Made by a program: the position numbers and the translations under genes. Below are positions 25,648-33,882 of a stretch of 64,000 bases of DNA, piece after piece (position 1 is the first letter of the stretch; the number at the start of each line of letters is the position of its first letter). This stretch comes from Frateuria_A yonginensis. Its GTDB lineage: Bacteria > Pseudomonadota > Gammaproteobacteria > Xanthomonadales > Rhodanobacteraceae. Below the pieces are notes generated by a model. That model worked only from the letters and a program-made list of their open reading frames with translations, did not search any database and was not told the origin of the DNA. Where the stretch lies: contig NZ_JBBBNY010000011.1 in assembly GCF_037137055.1 (NCBI RefSeq), forward strand, positions 46,512-110,511, read 5' to 3'.

Positions 25648-28176
25648 TCAGAACAGGTACTTGACCTGGAAGTTGACCTCGCGGCCCTCCAGCGGGCGGG
25701 CCAGGATCACGCCGTTGGTGCCGGCGGCCGAACCGAAGATGCGCGAGTTGCTTTCGGTCAGGCCCAGCTCGTTGGTCACGTTGGTGCCCTGCAGGCGCAG
25801 CTGCCAGTGCTGCTGCACGTTGGCCACGATGCCGAAGTCCCAGGTGTGGTAGCTGCCCAGCTGCTGCAGGCCGGAGATGTCCTGCGTGTGCGCACCCACG
25901 TGGGTGAAGGTCACGAAGGCGAGCACGTCACCCCAGCCGAACGGCATGCGGTAGCTGGGCGTGAACATGTAGCGTACCTTCGGCTGGCGCTGCAGCTGCA
26001 CGCCGTTGATGAACGCGCAGCCGTTGCCGGCGACCGGGTTGGTGTACGGCAGGCAGGAACGGTTGTGCGAGTAATGGCCGTCCAGGTAGTTGCCGATCAG
26101 CTGGAACTTCAGGTTCTCGATCGGGCTCCAGGCGGTGTTGAGGTTCACGCCCTTGGAGTCGGAGCCGTAGGTGCTCTGCGGGCCGTTCGGCACGCCGGCT
26201 GCGTCCGTCGGCTGGTACAGCAGACCGATGAACTGGCGGTGGTAGACGCTGATGTCCGCGTAGAACTGCTGGCTCTGGTACTTGAAGCCGCCTTCGAAGT
26301 TCTGGATCTTCTGCACCGGCGCGGTGTTGCCCGTGGTGTTGCCGCGGATGCCGTTGTCGAAGTCCGGGAAGTGCGCACCGCGGTTGGCGCGGAAGTACAC
26401 GCTCATGTTGTCGGCGAGCTCGTAGTTCACGCCGAGGGTCCACGACGGGTGGGTCTTGTCGTAGCGGGTGTGCGCGAAGGTGCCGTTGCACACCGGAACG
26501 CTGTTGTTGTAGAGCGTGTTGGGATTGCCGTCCAGGTCGACGTTGGTGAGGTTGCACACGTCGTTGGTCGCGTTCTGGTTCTCCACGCGGCCGGACAGGT
26601 CGATCAGCCACTTGCCGATGCGCCAGATGTCGGACAGGTAGAACGCCTTGTTGTTGGCGTTGCCGTGCTCGGTGATGTTGTAGCCGCCGTAGTCGAGGAA
26701 GCCCTGGTTGTCGGTCAGGTAGTTGACGCCGTTGGGGCCCACGTAGGTGACCGTGATCGGCCGCGCGTTGGGCGTGTTGGTCATCAGCATCTGGTTGCCC
26801 AGCGCCCACTCGTCGTCCATCTCGTAATGCGCCAGGTACAGGCCGGCGGTGAGGGTGTTGCCCTCGAAGATCTCCTTGCTCAGGCGGAAGTCGTTGTTGA
26901 TGTTCTTGAGGTTCTTGTGGATGAACCACCAGCCCTGGTGGATCACGCTCTGGTTCGGGTCCACCGCGCCGCCGCCCACGTAGGTGGCGGTGGCGGTGCC
27001 GGGCACCAGGTTGAACGCGCCGATCGCGCTCTCGTCGGTGTAGAGCATGTCGTTCAGGCTGCCCGGGTTGGTGCCGGAGAACAGCGCGTTGGTGTCGACG
27101 TCGCCGCCGTCGATCAGGAACTTGTTCGACAGGTTCCAGCCGTTGCCCAGGTCGTAGTCGAAGTTGCCGCCGAAGAAGCCGAACTTCGCGCCGCGGCCGT
27201 TGGCCAGGTTGGCGTCGCGGCCGCCGCCCGGATAGCCGGGCAGGAACACGTGCTGGATGTACTTGCTGTTGTAGGTGTCGGTCAGCGGATCGAAGCCGGG
27301 ATAGGCGTGGAAGTCGTCCGTGCCGGTCTGGATCAGCGGGATCGGCGTGATGAACTGGTTGCGGTCGTTGAGGTAGCGCGCGTACAGCGTCATCGTGCCG
27401 TTGTCGCTGTCGTGGGTCAGCGTGCCGGTGAGCTGGCCGCCCTTGTCCGCCGCGAACTGCGGATCGCGCACGCCCTGCGAGTCGCGGTAGAAGCCGCCCA
27501 CGCTGCCGTACCAGTCCTTCGCGACCGGGAAGCCGAAGAAGCCGTCGACGCGCTTGAGGTTCTCGTTGCCGTAGGTGACGCCGATGCTGCCGGACGGCAC
27601 TTCGGTGCCCTGCTTGAGGATGAAGTTGGCGGTCGCGCCGATCTGGCCGTCGCCGAACACCACCGAGGGGCCACCCTGCACGATTTCGGTGCGGTCGACG
27701 GTGTCGTCCAGACGGAAGATCGAGGTGGTTTCGAAGAACGAGAGGGTCGGCATGCCGTACAGGGGCGAACCCATCAGCTGCGTGCTGAAGTACGGCGCGT
27801 CGCCGCCGCCCGGGAAGCCGGCGATCTCGATGTTGGCGCCGGTCTGGCCGCCGGTGGACTCGGGCCAAAGGCCGGGCGCGATCTTCAGCAGATCGGCCGT
27901 GCTCTTGGGGTTGGCCATGCGGATCTGCTCCGCGTCGGCCGTGGTCACCGTGTAGCTGGTGTCGATCTTGCGCAGGCCGCCGGTGGCGGTGTTGCCGGTG
28001 ACCACCACCTGCTGGAGGTTCTTCACGCCGGCGGGGCCGGGTTTGGTCTGCGCCCTGCTGTTGGCTTGCGGCGCGGTGTCCTGCGCCTGGTCGTCGGTGT
28101 TCTGCGCCAGCGCGAGGCCGGGCATCAGGCAGGCGGCAATCGCCGCGGATAAGGCCAGTCGCACATGCTTGTTCAT
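25648..28176 (-). CDS. TonB-dependent receptor of the alpha-glucoside locus
   Basis: 842-aa outer-membrane transporter. Signal peptide MNKHVRLALSAAIAACLMPGLALA; TonB-box-like/plug start VKNLQQVVVTGNTATGG; plug motifs NIEIAGFPGGG and DRTEIVQGGPSVVFGDGQIG; C-terminal aromatic strand REVNFQVKYLF. ATG 28176 is preceded by GGGGAGCG at good spacing, whereas the in-frame ATG at 28194 has none. Likely imports an oligosaccharide processed by the downstream GH65, esterase and trehalase products. Followed by a strong terminator and preceded by a LacI-type operator. Confidence 0.9.
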   Translation of the reverse strand: MNKHVRLALSAAIAACLMPGLALAQNTDDQAQDTAPQANSRAQTKPGPAGVKNLQQVVVTGNTATGGLRKIDTSYTVTTADAEQIRMANPKSTADLLKIAPGLWPESTGGQTGANIEIAGFPGGGDAPYFSTQLMGSPLYGMPTLSFFETTSIFRLDDTVDRTEIVQGGPSVVFGDGQIGATANFILKQGTEVPSGSIGVTYGNENLKRVDGFFGFPVAKDWYGSVGGFYRDSQGVRDPQFAADKGGQLTGTLTHDSDNGTMTLYARYLNDRNQFITPIPLIQTGTDDFHAYPGFDPLTDTYNSKYIQHVFLPGYPGGGRDANLANGRGAKFGFFGGNFDYDLGNGWNLSNKFLIDGGDVDTNALFSGTNPGSLNDMLYTDESAIGAFNLVPGTATATYVGGGAVDPNQSVIHQGWWFIHKNLKNINNDFRLSKEIFEGNTLTAGLYLAHYEMDDEWALGNQMLMTNTPNARPITVTYVGPNGVNYLTDNQGFLDYGGYNITEHGNANNKAFYLSDIWRIGKWLIDLSGRVENQNATNDVCNLTNVDLDGNPNTLYNNSVPVCNGTFAHTRYDKTHPSWTLGVNYELADNMSVYFRANRGAHFPDFDNGIRGNTTGNTAPVQKIQNFEGGFKYQSQQFYADISVYHRQFIGLLYQPTDAAGVPNGPQSTYGSDSKGVNLNTAWSPIENLKFQLIGNYLDGHYSHNRSCLPYTNPVAGNGCAFINGVQLQRQPKVRYMFTPSYRMPFGWGDVLAFVTFTHVGAHTQDISGLQQLGSYHTWDFGIVANVQQHWQLRLQGTNVTNELGLTESNSRIFGSAAGTNGVILARPLEGREVNFQVKYLF

Positions 28177-28322
28177 CAGCTTCGCTCCCCGCATCAGGTT
28201 CGTATCGGATGTACGACGGCGTGAGCTGCCGACGGCAGCTTCGCCGTTTCGCTGTTGTGTGCCCTACTTCACCCTTGCACCTGCGGCATGTCGCCACAGG
28301 CCGGCACATACTTGCCTTGGTG

Positions 28323-28337
28323 TGACAGCGCTGTCAA
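28323..28337 (-). promoter_or_regulatory. LacI-family operator overlapping -35 of the TonB receptor promoter
   Basis: TGACAGCGCTGTCA (28323-28336) is a perfect 14-bp palindrome with the central CG and the TGNNANCGNTNNCA pattern of LacI/GalR operators. On the minus strand it merges with a consensus -35, TTGACA (28337-28332). A -10 around 17-18 bp downstream is weak (AAGTAT). It lies 147 bp upstream of the receptor ATG and 46 bp below the lacI-type gene's stop. Confidence 0.75.
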
Positions 28338-28382
28338 TTTGCCGTGCAACATCACCCGCGGCACGGCCGGACCGGCCTCCGT

Positions 28383-29396
28383 TCAGGCCGCCGCCGGGCC
28401 GGTGGATTCGCGCAATTGCAGCGAGAAGGGCGCCTGCACCATCGCCCCCGCCCCGCGCCGGCGAAGGCTGTCCAGCAGCTGCAGGGCGGCGATGCGCCCC
28501 ATCTCGCGGCTGGGCTGGTGGATGGTGGTCAGCGTGGGCCAGATCTGGCGCGCGATCGGGGTGTCGTCGAAGCCGCAGACCGAGACGTCGCGCGGCACCG
28601 CCAGGCCGTGCTCGCCGGCGGCCCAGATCACGCCCGCCGCCATGTCGTCGTTGGCGGCGAACACGGCGGTGGGCCCCTGCCCGCGCGGCAGCGAGAACAG
28701 TCGCCGTGCCGCGGCCACCCCCGCGCCGAAGGAGAAGTCGCCCTCCACCTCCAGCCCGGGATCGCGCGGCAGGCCCGCGTCGTCGAGCGCCCGGCGGTAG
28801 CCGCTCAACCGCCACTGGCTGGCGCCGTGGGCCGGGTGGCCGATCACGTGCGCGATCCGCCGGTGGCCGAGCGCGACCAAGTGCGCCACGATGCGCCGCG
28901 CCGCCTCGGGCTCGTCGATGAACACGCCGATGCGGCCGTCGCGCTCGATCGGCGAGACGCAGGCATACGGCACCCGTCGCTCGCGCAGGCGCTGCAGCAG
29001 CCCGGCGTGGTCGGTGATCGGCGGCGTCAGCACCATGCCGTCGGGGTGGTGGTGCAGGATCAGCCGGTCGACCCGCTCGACGAAGTCGTCCGACTGCACC
29101 TGCAGCGGCCGCACCATCATGCTGTAGTGGTGCAGGTCGCAGGCCTCCAGTACGCCGGCCTGGATCTCCGCCAGGTAGTTGGACGAAGGGTTGTCGTACA
29201 GCGTCGCGATCAGGAAGGAGCGGTTGCTGGCCAGGCTGCGCGCCGGCAGGTGCGGGCGATAATCCATCGCCGCCATCGCGGCGAGCACCTTCTCGCGCGT
29301 GGGACCACGCACGTTGGCCTCGTCATTGAGCACGCGCGAGACGGTCTTGGGCGAGACCCCCGCGGCACGAGCCACATCTTCCAGGCGTACCCGCAT
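28383..29396 (-). CDS. LacI family transcriptional regulator
   Basis: 337 aa. Starts MRVRLEDVARAAGVSPKTVS, the LacI helix-turn-helix, followed by RVLNDEANVRGPTREKV and the hinge DYRPHLPARSLASN. The C-terminal periplasmic-binding-protein fold is intact (AVFAANDDMAAGVIWAA, VCGFDDTPIA). Likely repressor or regulator of the TonB receptor promoter just downstream, through the palindrome at 28323. Inducer probably a sugar released in the periplasm and imported (e.g. trehalose, kojibiose or glucose derivative); not determinable here. Confidence 0.92.
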   Translation of the reverse strand: MRVRLEDVARAAGVSPKTVSRVLNDEANVRGPTREKVLAAMAAMDYRPHLPARSLASNRSFLIATLYDNPSSNYLAEIQAGVLEACDLHHYSMMVRPLQVQSDDFVERVDRLILHHHPDGMVLTPPITDHAGLLQRLRERRVPYACVSPIERDGRIGVFIDEPEAARRIVAHLVALGHRRIAHVIGHPAHGASQWRLSGYRRALDDAGLPRDPGLEVEGDFSFGAGVAAARRLFSLPRGQGPTAVFAANDDMAAGVIWAAGEHGLAVPRDVSVCGFDDTPIARQIWPTLTTIHQPSREMGRIAALQLLDSLRRRGAGAMVQAPFSLQLRESTGPAAA

Positions 29397-29471
29397 GGCG
29401 CGTCCTGCAGTCGACAGCTGGGCGGCCGACTATGCGTGCTGCGCCGTCCACGCACAAGCGGTCGCGGATGC

Positions 29472-31298
29472 TCAGGGCAGGCCGAGCGCGGCGCGGGTGA
29501 GCGCGTGCGCACCGCGCGGGCGGCCCTCCGGCGCGGCCACCGCGGCGGGCCACGGCGCGTCGCAGTAGAGATGGTCCCACAGCCGGTCCAGCGCGGCGTA
29601 ACCGTAGGGCAGCAGCGGCAGGTGGCGTTCGCCGAAGCCCGGCAGCGGCAGGAAGGCGTCGAAGTGCTGCGCGTGCGGCACCTTCCAGTACAGCGGGCGG
29701 CGCCCCGCGGCGCGCAGCCAGGCGATATAGGGTTCGGAGGTGAAGGCGGTCGGCAACAGGCCGTCGTCAGCGCCGTGCACCACCCACAGCGGCAGGTCGG
29801 CACGCGGCAGGCGCGCGGCGGTGGCGTCGATGCCGGCGTGCAGGGCGCGGGCGTCGGCGTCGCTGCCCTCCCACAGTGCGCGCAGGCACAGCTCGCCGGC
29901 GAGCGTCGGATCGGCGCCGGCGCCGGTGCCGCCGTACAGGCCGACGCCGTTGCCTGGGGGGATGCCGGCGCTGTCCGACCACCAGGCGGCGCGCACGGCG
30001 GCGTCCGCCAGCGCGGGCCGGCCGTCCTGGCCGGTCGCGGCGTAGCGAAAGCCGCAGGGCATGTCGCGCGTGCCGCGACGCAGATAGGCGGAGGCGTAGC
30101 CGGCGGCGACCGCACGCCACAGGTCGAACGCGGTGGAGGTGGCGGCCACCTGCATCGCGGCGTCGCTCCAGCCGGCGGCGCGCAGCCGCGCGTAGGCTTC
30201 CTCCGCCTGGGCCCGGGGCGTGCTGCCCGCGAGCAGGCCGCGCGCGTGCAGGCTGGCGCAGCGCTGCGGCCAATGCGTGGCCGTTGGCGCGCGGGCGAAC
30301 GGCACCGCGTCGAAACGTTCCGCACTCAGGGCGCAGGGCAGCCAGATCGCCGCCTCGGTGACGTAGTCGTACAGCTGGCGCCCCTGCCCCGCCAGCTGCA
30401 CGTTCGGTTCCAGCGCGACCACGCCGTCGAGCAGGCCCTCCTCGTCGAGCCCGGCCGCCTGCAGCACAGCGCCGCCGCCGTTGGACAGCCCGGTGGCGAT
30501 GATGCGCGTGTTCTGCGGCGTGAACGGCGCCTGGTCGGGGTAGGCGCGATCGAGCATCGCCAGGCCGAAGCGCGCGGCCTGCAGCACGTGCCGGCCCCAG
30601 TCCGCTTCCGGATCGTCGCCCGAGTGCATGTGCTTGACTGCGATGCCCGCGTCGGGCGGCAACGGCGGCGGGGTGAATTCGAGTGGCGCCTCGCCGCGTC
30701 GCGCGCGGCGGCCGTCCAGCGCTACGCCGCTGTCGTCGGCGTAATCGAAGAAGCCGCTGCCGGCGCCCTTGTCGGTGTAGGCCACCGCGCAGCCCCTGGG
30801 CAGGCCCCAGGCGCCGGCCAGCGCGATCGCGCCGTAGATGCCGCGGGAGCCGGAGGAGGCGGTGACCACCAGACAGCGCCGGGCGCGATCGAAGCCGTCC
30901 GGCGCCTGCAGGAGCACCCGGTGCGGCTGGTGCGCGCCGGCAATCCACGCGAATGCCTGGTACTCGCGCCCCGGCACTGCGGGCACGCCGCCGTAGACCT
31001 GGCCGTAGCCGCCCAGCGGACCGAGGTCGGCGATGCCCTTCCAGCTCGACTGGATCGCGCGGCGACGCAGCTCGTCGGCGGTCGGGTGGGCGGGATCGGC
31101 GAACGGCACCGGGGCACCGGCCAACCCGGCCAGGCCCAGGCCCGCGCTCAGCAGGTCGTCGGCGCCACGGTGCTCGGTGACGCGCACCTCGCCCGGAACG
31201 AAATCGAGGGAAGGCATGGCAGGCTCCACGGCCGCGCCGGCGCATCCGGCGAGGGCCGGCACCAGCCACGGGATCAGGCGCTTGAGGAAGGCGTTCAT
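29472..31298 (-). CDS. D-(-)-3-hydroxybutyrate oligomer hydrolase, lipoprotein
   Basis: Cleaves short 3-hydroxybutyrate oligomers released from PHB. 608 aa. N-terminus MNAFLKRLIPWLVPALAGCA has a lipobox (LAGC), suggesting outer-membrane or periplasmic anchoring. 3HB-oligomer hydrolase features: VTASSGSRGIYGAIALAGAW, AYTDKGAGSGFFD, GLSNGGGAVLQA (GxSxG-like nucleophile elbow), LWVVHGADDGLLP and KVPHAQHFDAF (acid and His). Divergent from the NarL-type regulator at 31430. With the PHB depolymerase at 37249 it would complete extracellular PHB breakdown to monomers. Confidence 0.88.
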   Translation of the reverse strand: MNAFLKRLIPWLVPALAGCAGAAVEPAMPSLDFVPGEVRVTEHRGADDLLSAGLGLAGLAGAPVPFADPAHPTADELRRRAIQSSWKGIADLGPLGGYGQVYGGVPAVPGREYQAFAWIAGAHQPHRVLLQAPDGFDRARRCLVVTASSGSRGIYGAIALAGAWGLPRGCAVAYTDKGAGSGFFDYADDSGVALDGRRARRGEAPLEFTPPPLPPDAGIAVKHMHSGDDPEADWGRHVLQAARFGLAMLDRAYPDQAPFTPQNTRIIATGLSNGGGAVLQAAGLDEEGLLDGVVALEPNVQLAGQGRQLYDYVTEAAIWLPCALSAERFDAVPFARAPTATHWPQRCASLHARGLLAGSTPRAQAEEAYARLRAAGWSDAAMQVAATSTAFDLWRAVAAGYASAYLRRGTRDMPCGFRYAATGQDGRPALADAAVRAAWWSDSAGIPPGNGVGLYGGTGAGADPTLAGELCLRALWEGSDADARALHAGIDATAARLPRADLPLWVVHGADDGLLPTAFTSEPYIAWLRAAGRRPLYWKVPHAQHFDAFLPLPGFGERHLPLLPYGYAALDRLWDHLYCDAPWPAAVAAPEGRPRGAHALTRAALGLP

Positions 31299-31330
31299 TC
31301 CCTCACCTTAGCAAGCAGGCGCCTGCCCGC

Positions 31331-31348
31331 CATCGTACGAAGGTCCAG
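31331..31348. promoter_or_regulatory. Candidate activator site, copy 1
   Basis: On the minus strand it reads GGACCTTCGTACGATGG, about 33-50 bp upstream of the oligomer hydrolase ATG. The core ACCTTCGTAC recurs at 40748-40770 before the GntP permease. Lies in the shared promoter region of the hydrolase and the response regulator. Regulator unproven; a CrbR-like protein is the obvious candidate. Confidence 0.45.
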
Positions 31349-31429
31349 CCCTGCCCTTCGCGCGACCTGCCGTCGGGAGCACCGCACGTGAACTCGACGC
31401 GACGACACGCGCCCGCTACTTTTGCCCGC

Positions 31430-32086
31430 ATGCCCTCGCTGCTGATCGCCGACGACCACCCGCTGTTCCGCACCGCCCTGCGCCAGGCTGCGACCGCCTG
31501 CGTGCCCGACGCGCAGGTGCGCGAGGCGGCGGATTTCGCCGGCGTGCTGGGCACCCTGGAGGCGGCGGACACCGATCTGGTGCTGCTCGACCTGCACATG
31601 CCCGGCAGCCAGGGGCTTTCCGGCCTGGCCGCGCTGCGCGGGCAGCACCCTGGCGTGGCGGTGCTGGTGATCTCGGCGCACGACGAGCCGCGCACGGTGC
31701 GCCGCGTGCTCGACCACGGCGCCGCCGGCTTCATCCCCAAGAGCGCCAGTCCGGCGCAGATCAGCGAGGCGATCCGCAGCGTGCTCGACTGCGGCACCTG
31801 GCTGCCCCCGGAACTCGCCGCGGCGGTGGCCGCCCTGACGCCGGACCCGCAGGACGCCGACCTGGCCGGCCGCCTGGCCCGGCTCACCGAGCAGCAGTAC
31901 CGCGTGCTCGCGCTGATCGGTGAAGGCCTGCTCAACAAGCAGATCGCCGATCGGCTGGCGATCCAGGAGCGCACCGTCAAGGCGCACGTCACCGCGATCT
32001 TCGAGAAGCTCGGCGTGCGCAACCGCACGCAGGCCGGGTTGCTGCTGCGTTCGCTGGACCTGGGCGAGCCGGCGCGCTCGCTCTAG
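31430..32086 (+). CDS. NarL/FixJ-family response regulator, CrbR/ErdR-like
   Basis: 218 aa. Receiver domain with acidic pair IADDHPLFR, phospho-acceptor Asp in DLVLLDLHMPG and Lys in GFIPKSASP; C-terminal LuxR-type HTH (LTEQQYRVLALIGEGLLNKQ, RTVKAHVTAIFEKLGVRNRT). The start at MPSLLIADDHP was chosen. The hybrid kinase at 33883 has the SLC5-STAC-PAS-HK-REC layout of CrbS/MxtR, whose partner is a NarL-type regulator like this one, so the two probably form an acetate-switch-type system. Direct targets may be the PHB genes around it. Confidence 0.85.
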   Translation: MPSLLIADDHPLFRTALRQAATACVPDAQVREAADFAGVLGTLEAADTDLVLLDLHMPGSQGLSGLAALRGQHPGVAVLVISAHDEPRTVRRVLDHGAAGFIPKSASPAQISEAIRSVLDCGTWLPPELAAAVAALTPDPQDADLAGRLARLTEQQYRVLALIGEGLLNKQIADRLAIQERTVKAHVTAIFEKLGVRNRTQAGLLLRSLDLGEPARSL

Positions 32087-32143
32087 CGCCGTCGTCCTCG
32101 GGGACCGGGCGCGCCAACCGGCCGCGACGCCGGCGCCGGTCGT

Positions 32144-32869
32144 TCAGAGCATCCCCAGGTGCAGGCCGCCGTCGCACTCGATCACGGTGCCGGTCGTGAA
32201 GCCGTTGCCGACCAGGAACGCGATCGCCTGCGCGACCTCGTCCGGCCGCCCCACCCGGCCGACCGGCAGCACCGCTGCCTGCCGGCGGAACACCGCTTCC
32301 TTCACCTGCGGATCGAGGCCGTCCCACCAGGGCGTATCGACCACGCCCGGCGAGACCGCGTTGACCCGGATCGGGGCCAGCTCGCGCGCCAGCACCGGCA
32401 CCATCGCCTCGATCGCGGCATTGATCGCGGCCAGGCCGGCGGTGCCGGGGTTGGCGACGCGCGCGGAAATCGCCGTGACGAAGGTGATGCTGCCGCCGGG
32501 ACGCAGCGCCGGCAAAGCCGCCTGCGCCGCCTCCACGTGCGGCCAGAACTTGGCCGCGAAGCCGCGTCGCAGCGCGGCGATGTCCAGCTCGCGGAACATG
32601 CCGGCACCCTCACCGCCGCTCAGCGCGATCACCAGGTGATCGAATGGCCCGAGCCGCGCGAAGAAGGCGTCGAGCTGCGCGCGGTCCGCCGCGTCGAACG
32701 CTACACCCCGCACGTCGCCTCGCAACGGCGCCAGCGCCTGGGCCAGCTTCGCCGGATCGCGGCCCGTGGCCACCACGGCATGTCCGGCCCCGGCCAGCAT
32801 GCGCACGCTGGCCAGCCCCAAGCCGGACGAACCGCCCAGCACCACCACCCTGTTGCCCGCTTCGTTCAT
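32144..32869 (-). CDS. SDR-family protein lacking the YxxxK catalytic pair
   Basis: 241 aa Rossmann protein. Nucleotide-binding GGSSGLG is at residues 12-18 and NAVSPGVVDTPWW is normal, but the catalytic stretch reads PGTAGLAAINAAIEAM: Leu146 and Asn150 occupy the positions of Tyr and Lys, and the NNAG motif is replaced by ALSGGEG. So it probably is not a classical oxidoreductase, or uses different chemistry. Divergent from a LysR gene, which likely controls it. A 3-hydroxybutyrate dehydrogenase role would fit the neighbourhood but not the missing residues. Confidence 0.82.
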   Translation of the reverse strand: MNEAGNRVVVLGGSSGLGLASVRMLAGAGHAVVATGRDPAKLAQALAPLRGDVRGVAFDAADRAQLDAFFARLGPFDHLVIALSGGEGAGMFRELDIAALRRGFAAKFWPHVEAAQAALPALRPGGSITFVTAISARVANPGTAGLAAINAAIEAMVPVLARELAPIRVNAVSPGVVDTPWWDGLDPQVKEAVFRRQAAVLPVGRVGRPDEVAQAIAFLVGNGFTTGTVIECDGGLHLGML

Positions 32870-32952
32870 GACCCGATTCCTGCATGTGCCGCTGTGCGGC
32901 GATGCGCGGCATCGTGCATGCTGGGTCTCCATCACTCAAATCGTTTCTCGCC

Positions 32953-33867
32953 ATGTCCATCATCATTGAGCGTGATCTTCGCCGGCTCGACCTCAACCTG
33001 CTGCTGGTCTTCCATGTCCTGATGCAGGAACGGCACGTCACCCGCGCCGCAGCGCGGCTGTTCCTCGGCCAGCCGGCGGTGAGCGGCGCGCTCAAGCGGC
33101 TGCGCGAGGCGTTCGGCGATCCGCTGTTCGTGCGCGGCCGCGCCGGCATGGAACCCACACCGCGTGCGCTCGCGCTGGCGGGGCGGATCGAGGCCCTGCT
33201 GCAGGGCGTGCAGGAAGCGCTGGCGGCCGGCCAGCCGTTCGAGCCGGTGGCATCCGAGCGGGTCTTCCGCATCGGCGTCAGCGAGGCCGTGGGTGCGGCC
33301 CTTTTCCCCGGGCTGATGCAACGCCTTGCACACACCGCACCGGGCGTACGCCTGGTCACCCTGGACACGGACCGCCATCGCGCCGCGGCCATGCTGGAAC
33401 GCAACGAGATCGAACTGGCGCTGGGCGTATTCGACGATGGCCCACGCTGGCTGCGTCGGCAGGCGTTGTTCGAGTGGCGCTTTGTGTGCCTGTACAACCC
33501 GCGCCTGATCAAGCCGCGGCGCCCGAAGCTGAGCCTGCGCGAATACCTGCGCCACCCACACCTGCTCACCTCGTTCAAAGGCGAGCTCGAAGGCTTCATC
33601 GACGAAGCGCTGGCCGCGCGCGGCCACCGCCGCCGCGTGATCTTCGCCAATCCGCATTTCGCCACGCACCCGCTCATCGTGCGCCAGGTGCCCGCGCTGG
33701 TCACCACGCCCGATTACGTCGCGCGGCTGTGGCGCCGGGACCTGGGTCTGGCCATCAGCCCGCTGCCGTTCCCCACGCCCTCGCACCAGGTCAGCGCGTT
33801 GTTGAAGGCCTCCGGCGACGCCGACGCCGGCCTGCGTTGGCTGCTCGACACGATCGTTGCCGCCTGA
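32953..33867 (+). CDS. LysR family transcriptional regulator
   Basis: 304 aa. N-terminal winged HTH: LDLNLLLVFHVLMQERHVTR, AAARLFLGQPAVSGALKRLR, FGDPLFVRGRAGMEPTPRA; C-terminal effector domain of the NodD/NahR/LinR-like branch. Start at MSIIIERDLRRLDLN chosen since upstream codons lack family features. The 83-bp gap to the divergent SDR gene contains an imperfect inverted repeat (TGCCGC at 32887, GCGGCA at 32906) that may be its site. Confidence 0.9.
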   Translation: MSIIIERDLRRLDLNLLLVFHVLMQERHVTRAAARLFLGQPAVSGALKRLREAFGDPLFVRGRAGMEPTPRALALAGRIEALLQGVQEALAAGQPFEPVASERVFRIGVSEAVGAALFPGLMQRLAHTAPGVRLVTLDTDRHRAAAMLERNEIELALGVFDDGPRWLRRQALFEWRFVCLYNPRLIKPRRPKLSLREYLRHPHLLTSFKGELEGFIDEALAARGHRRRVIFANPHFATHPLIVRQVPALVTTPDYVARLWRRDLGLAISPLPFPTPSHQVSALLKASGDADAGLRWLLDTIVAA

Positions 33868-33882
33868 GGCCGGGCCGCTGCC

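Noticed and set aside
25483..28152. 889-residue plus-strand frame opposite the TonB receptor
   Set aside because: Low-complexity Val/Gly/Arg/Ala-rich translation without motifs; the receptor on the other strand is intact.
28344..31391. 1015-residue plus-strand frame
   Set aside because: Antisense to the LacI regulator and the oligomer hydrolase, both with full family motifs.
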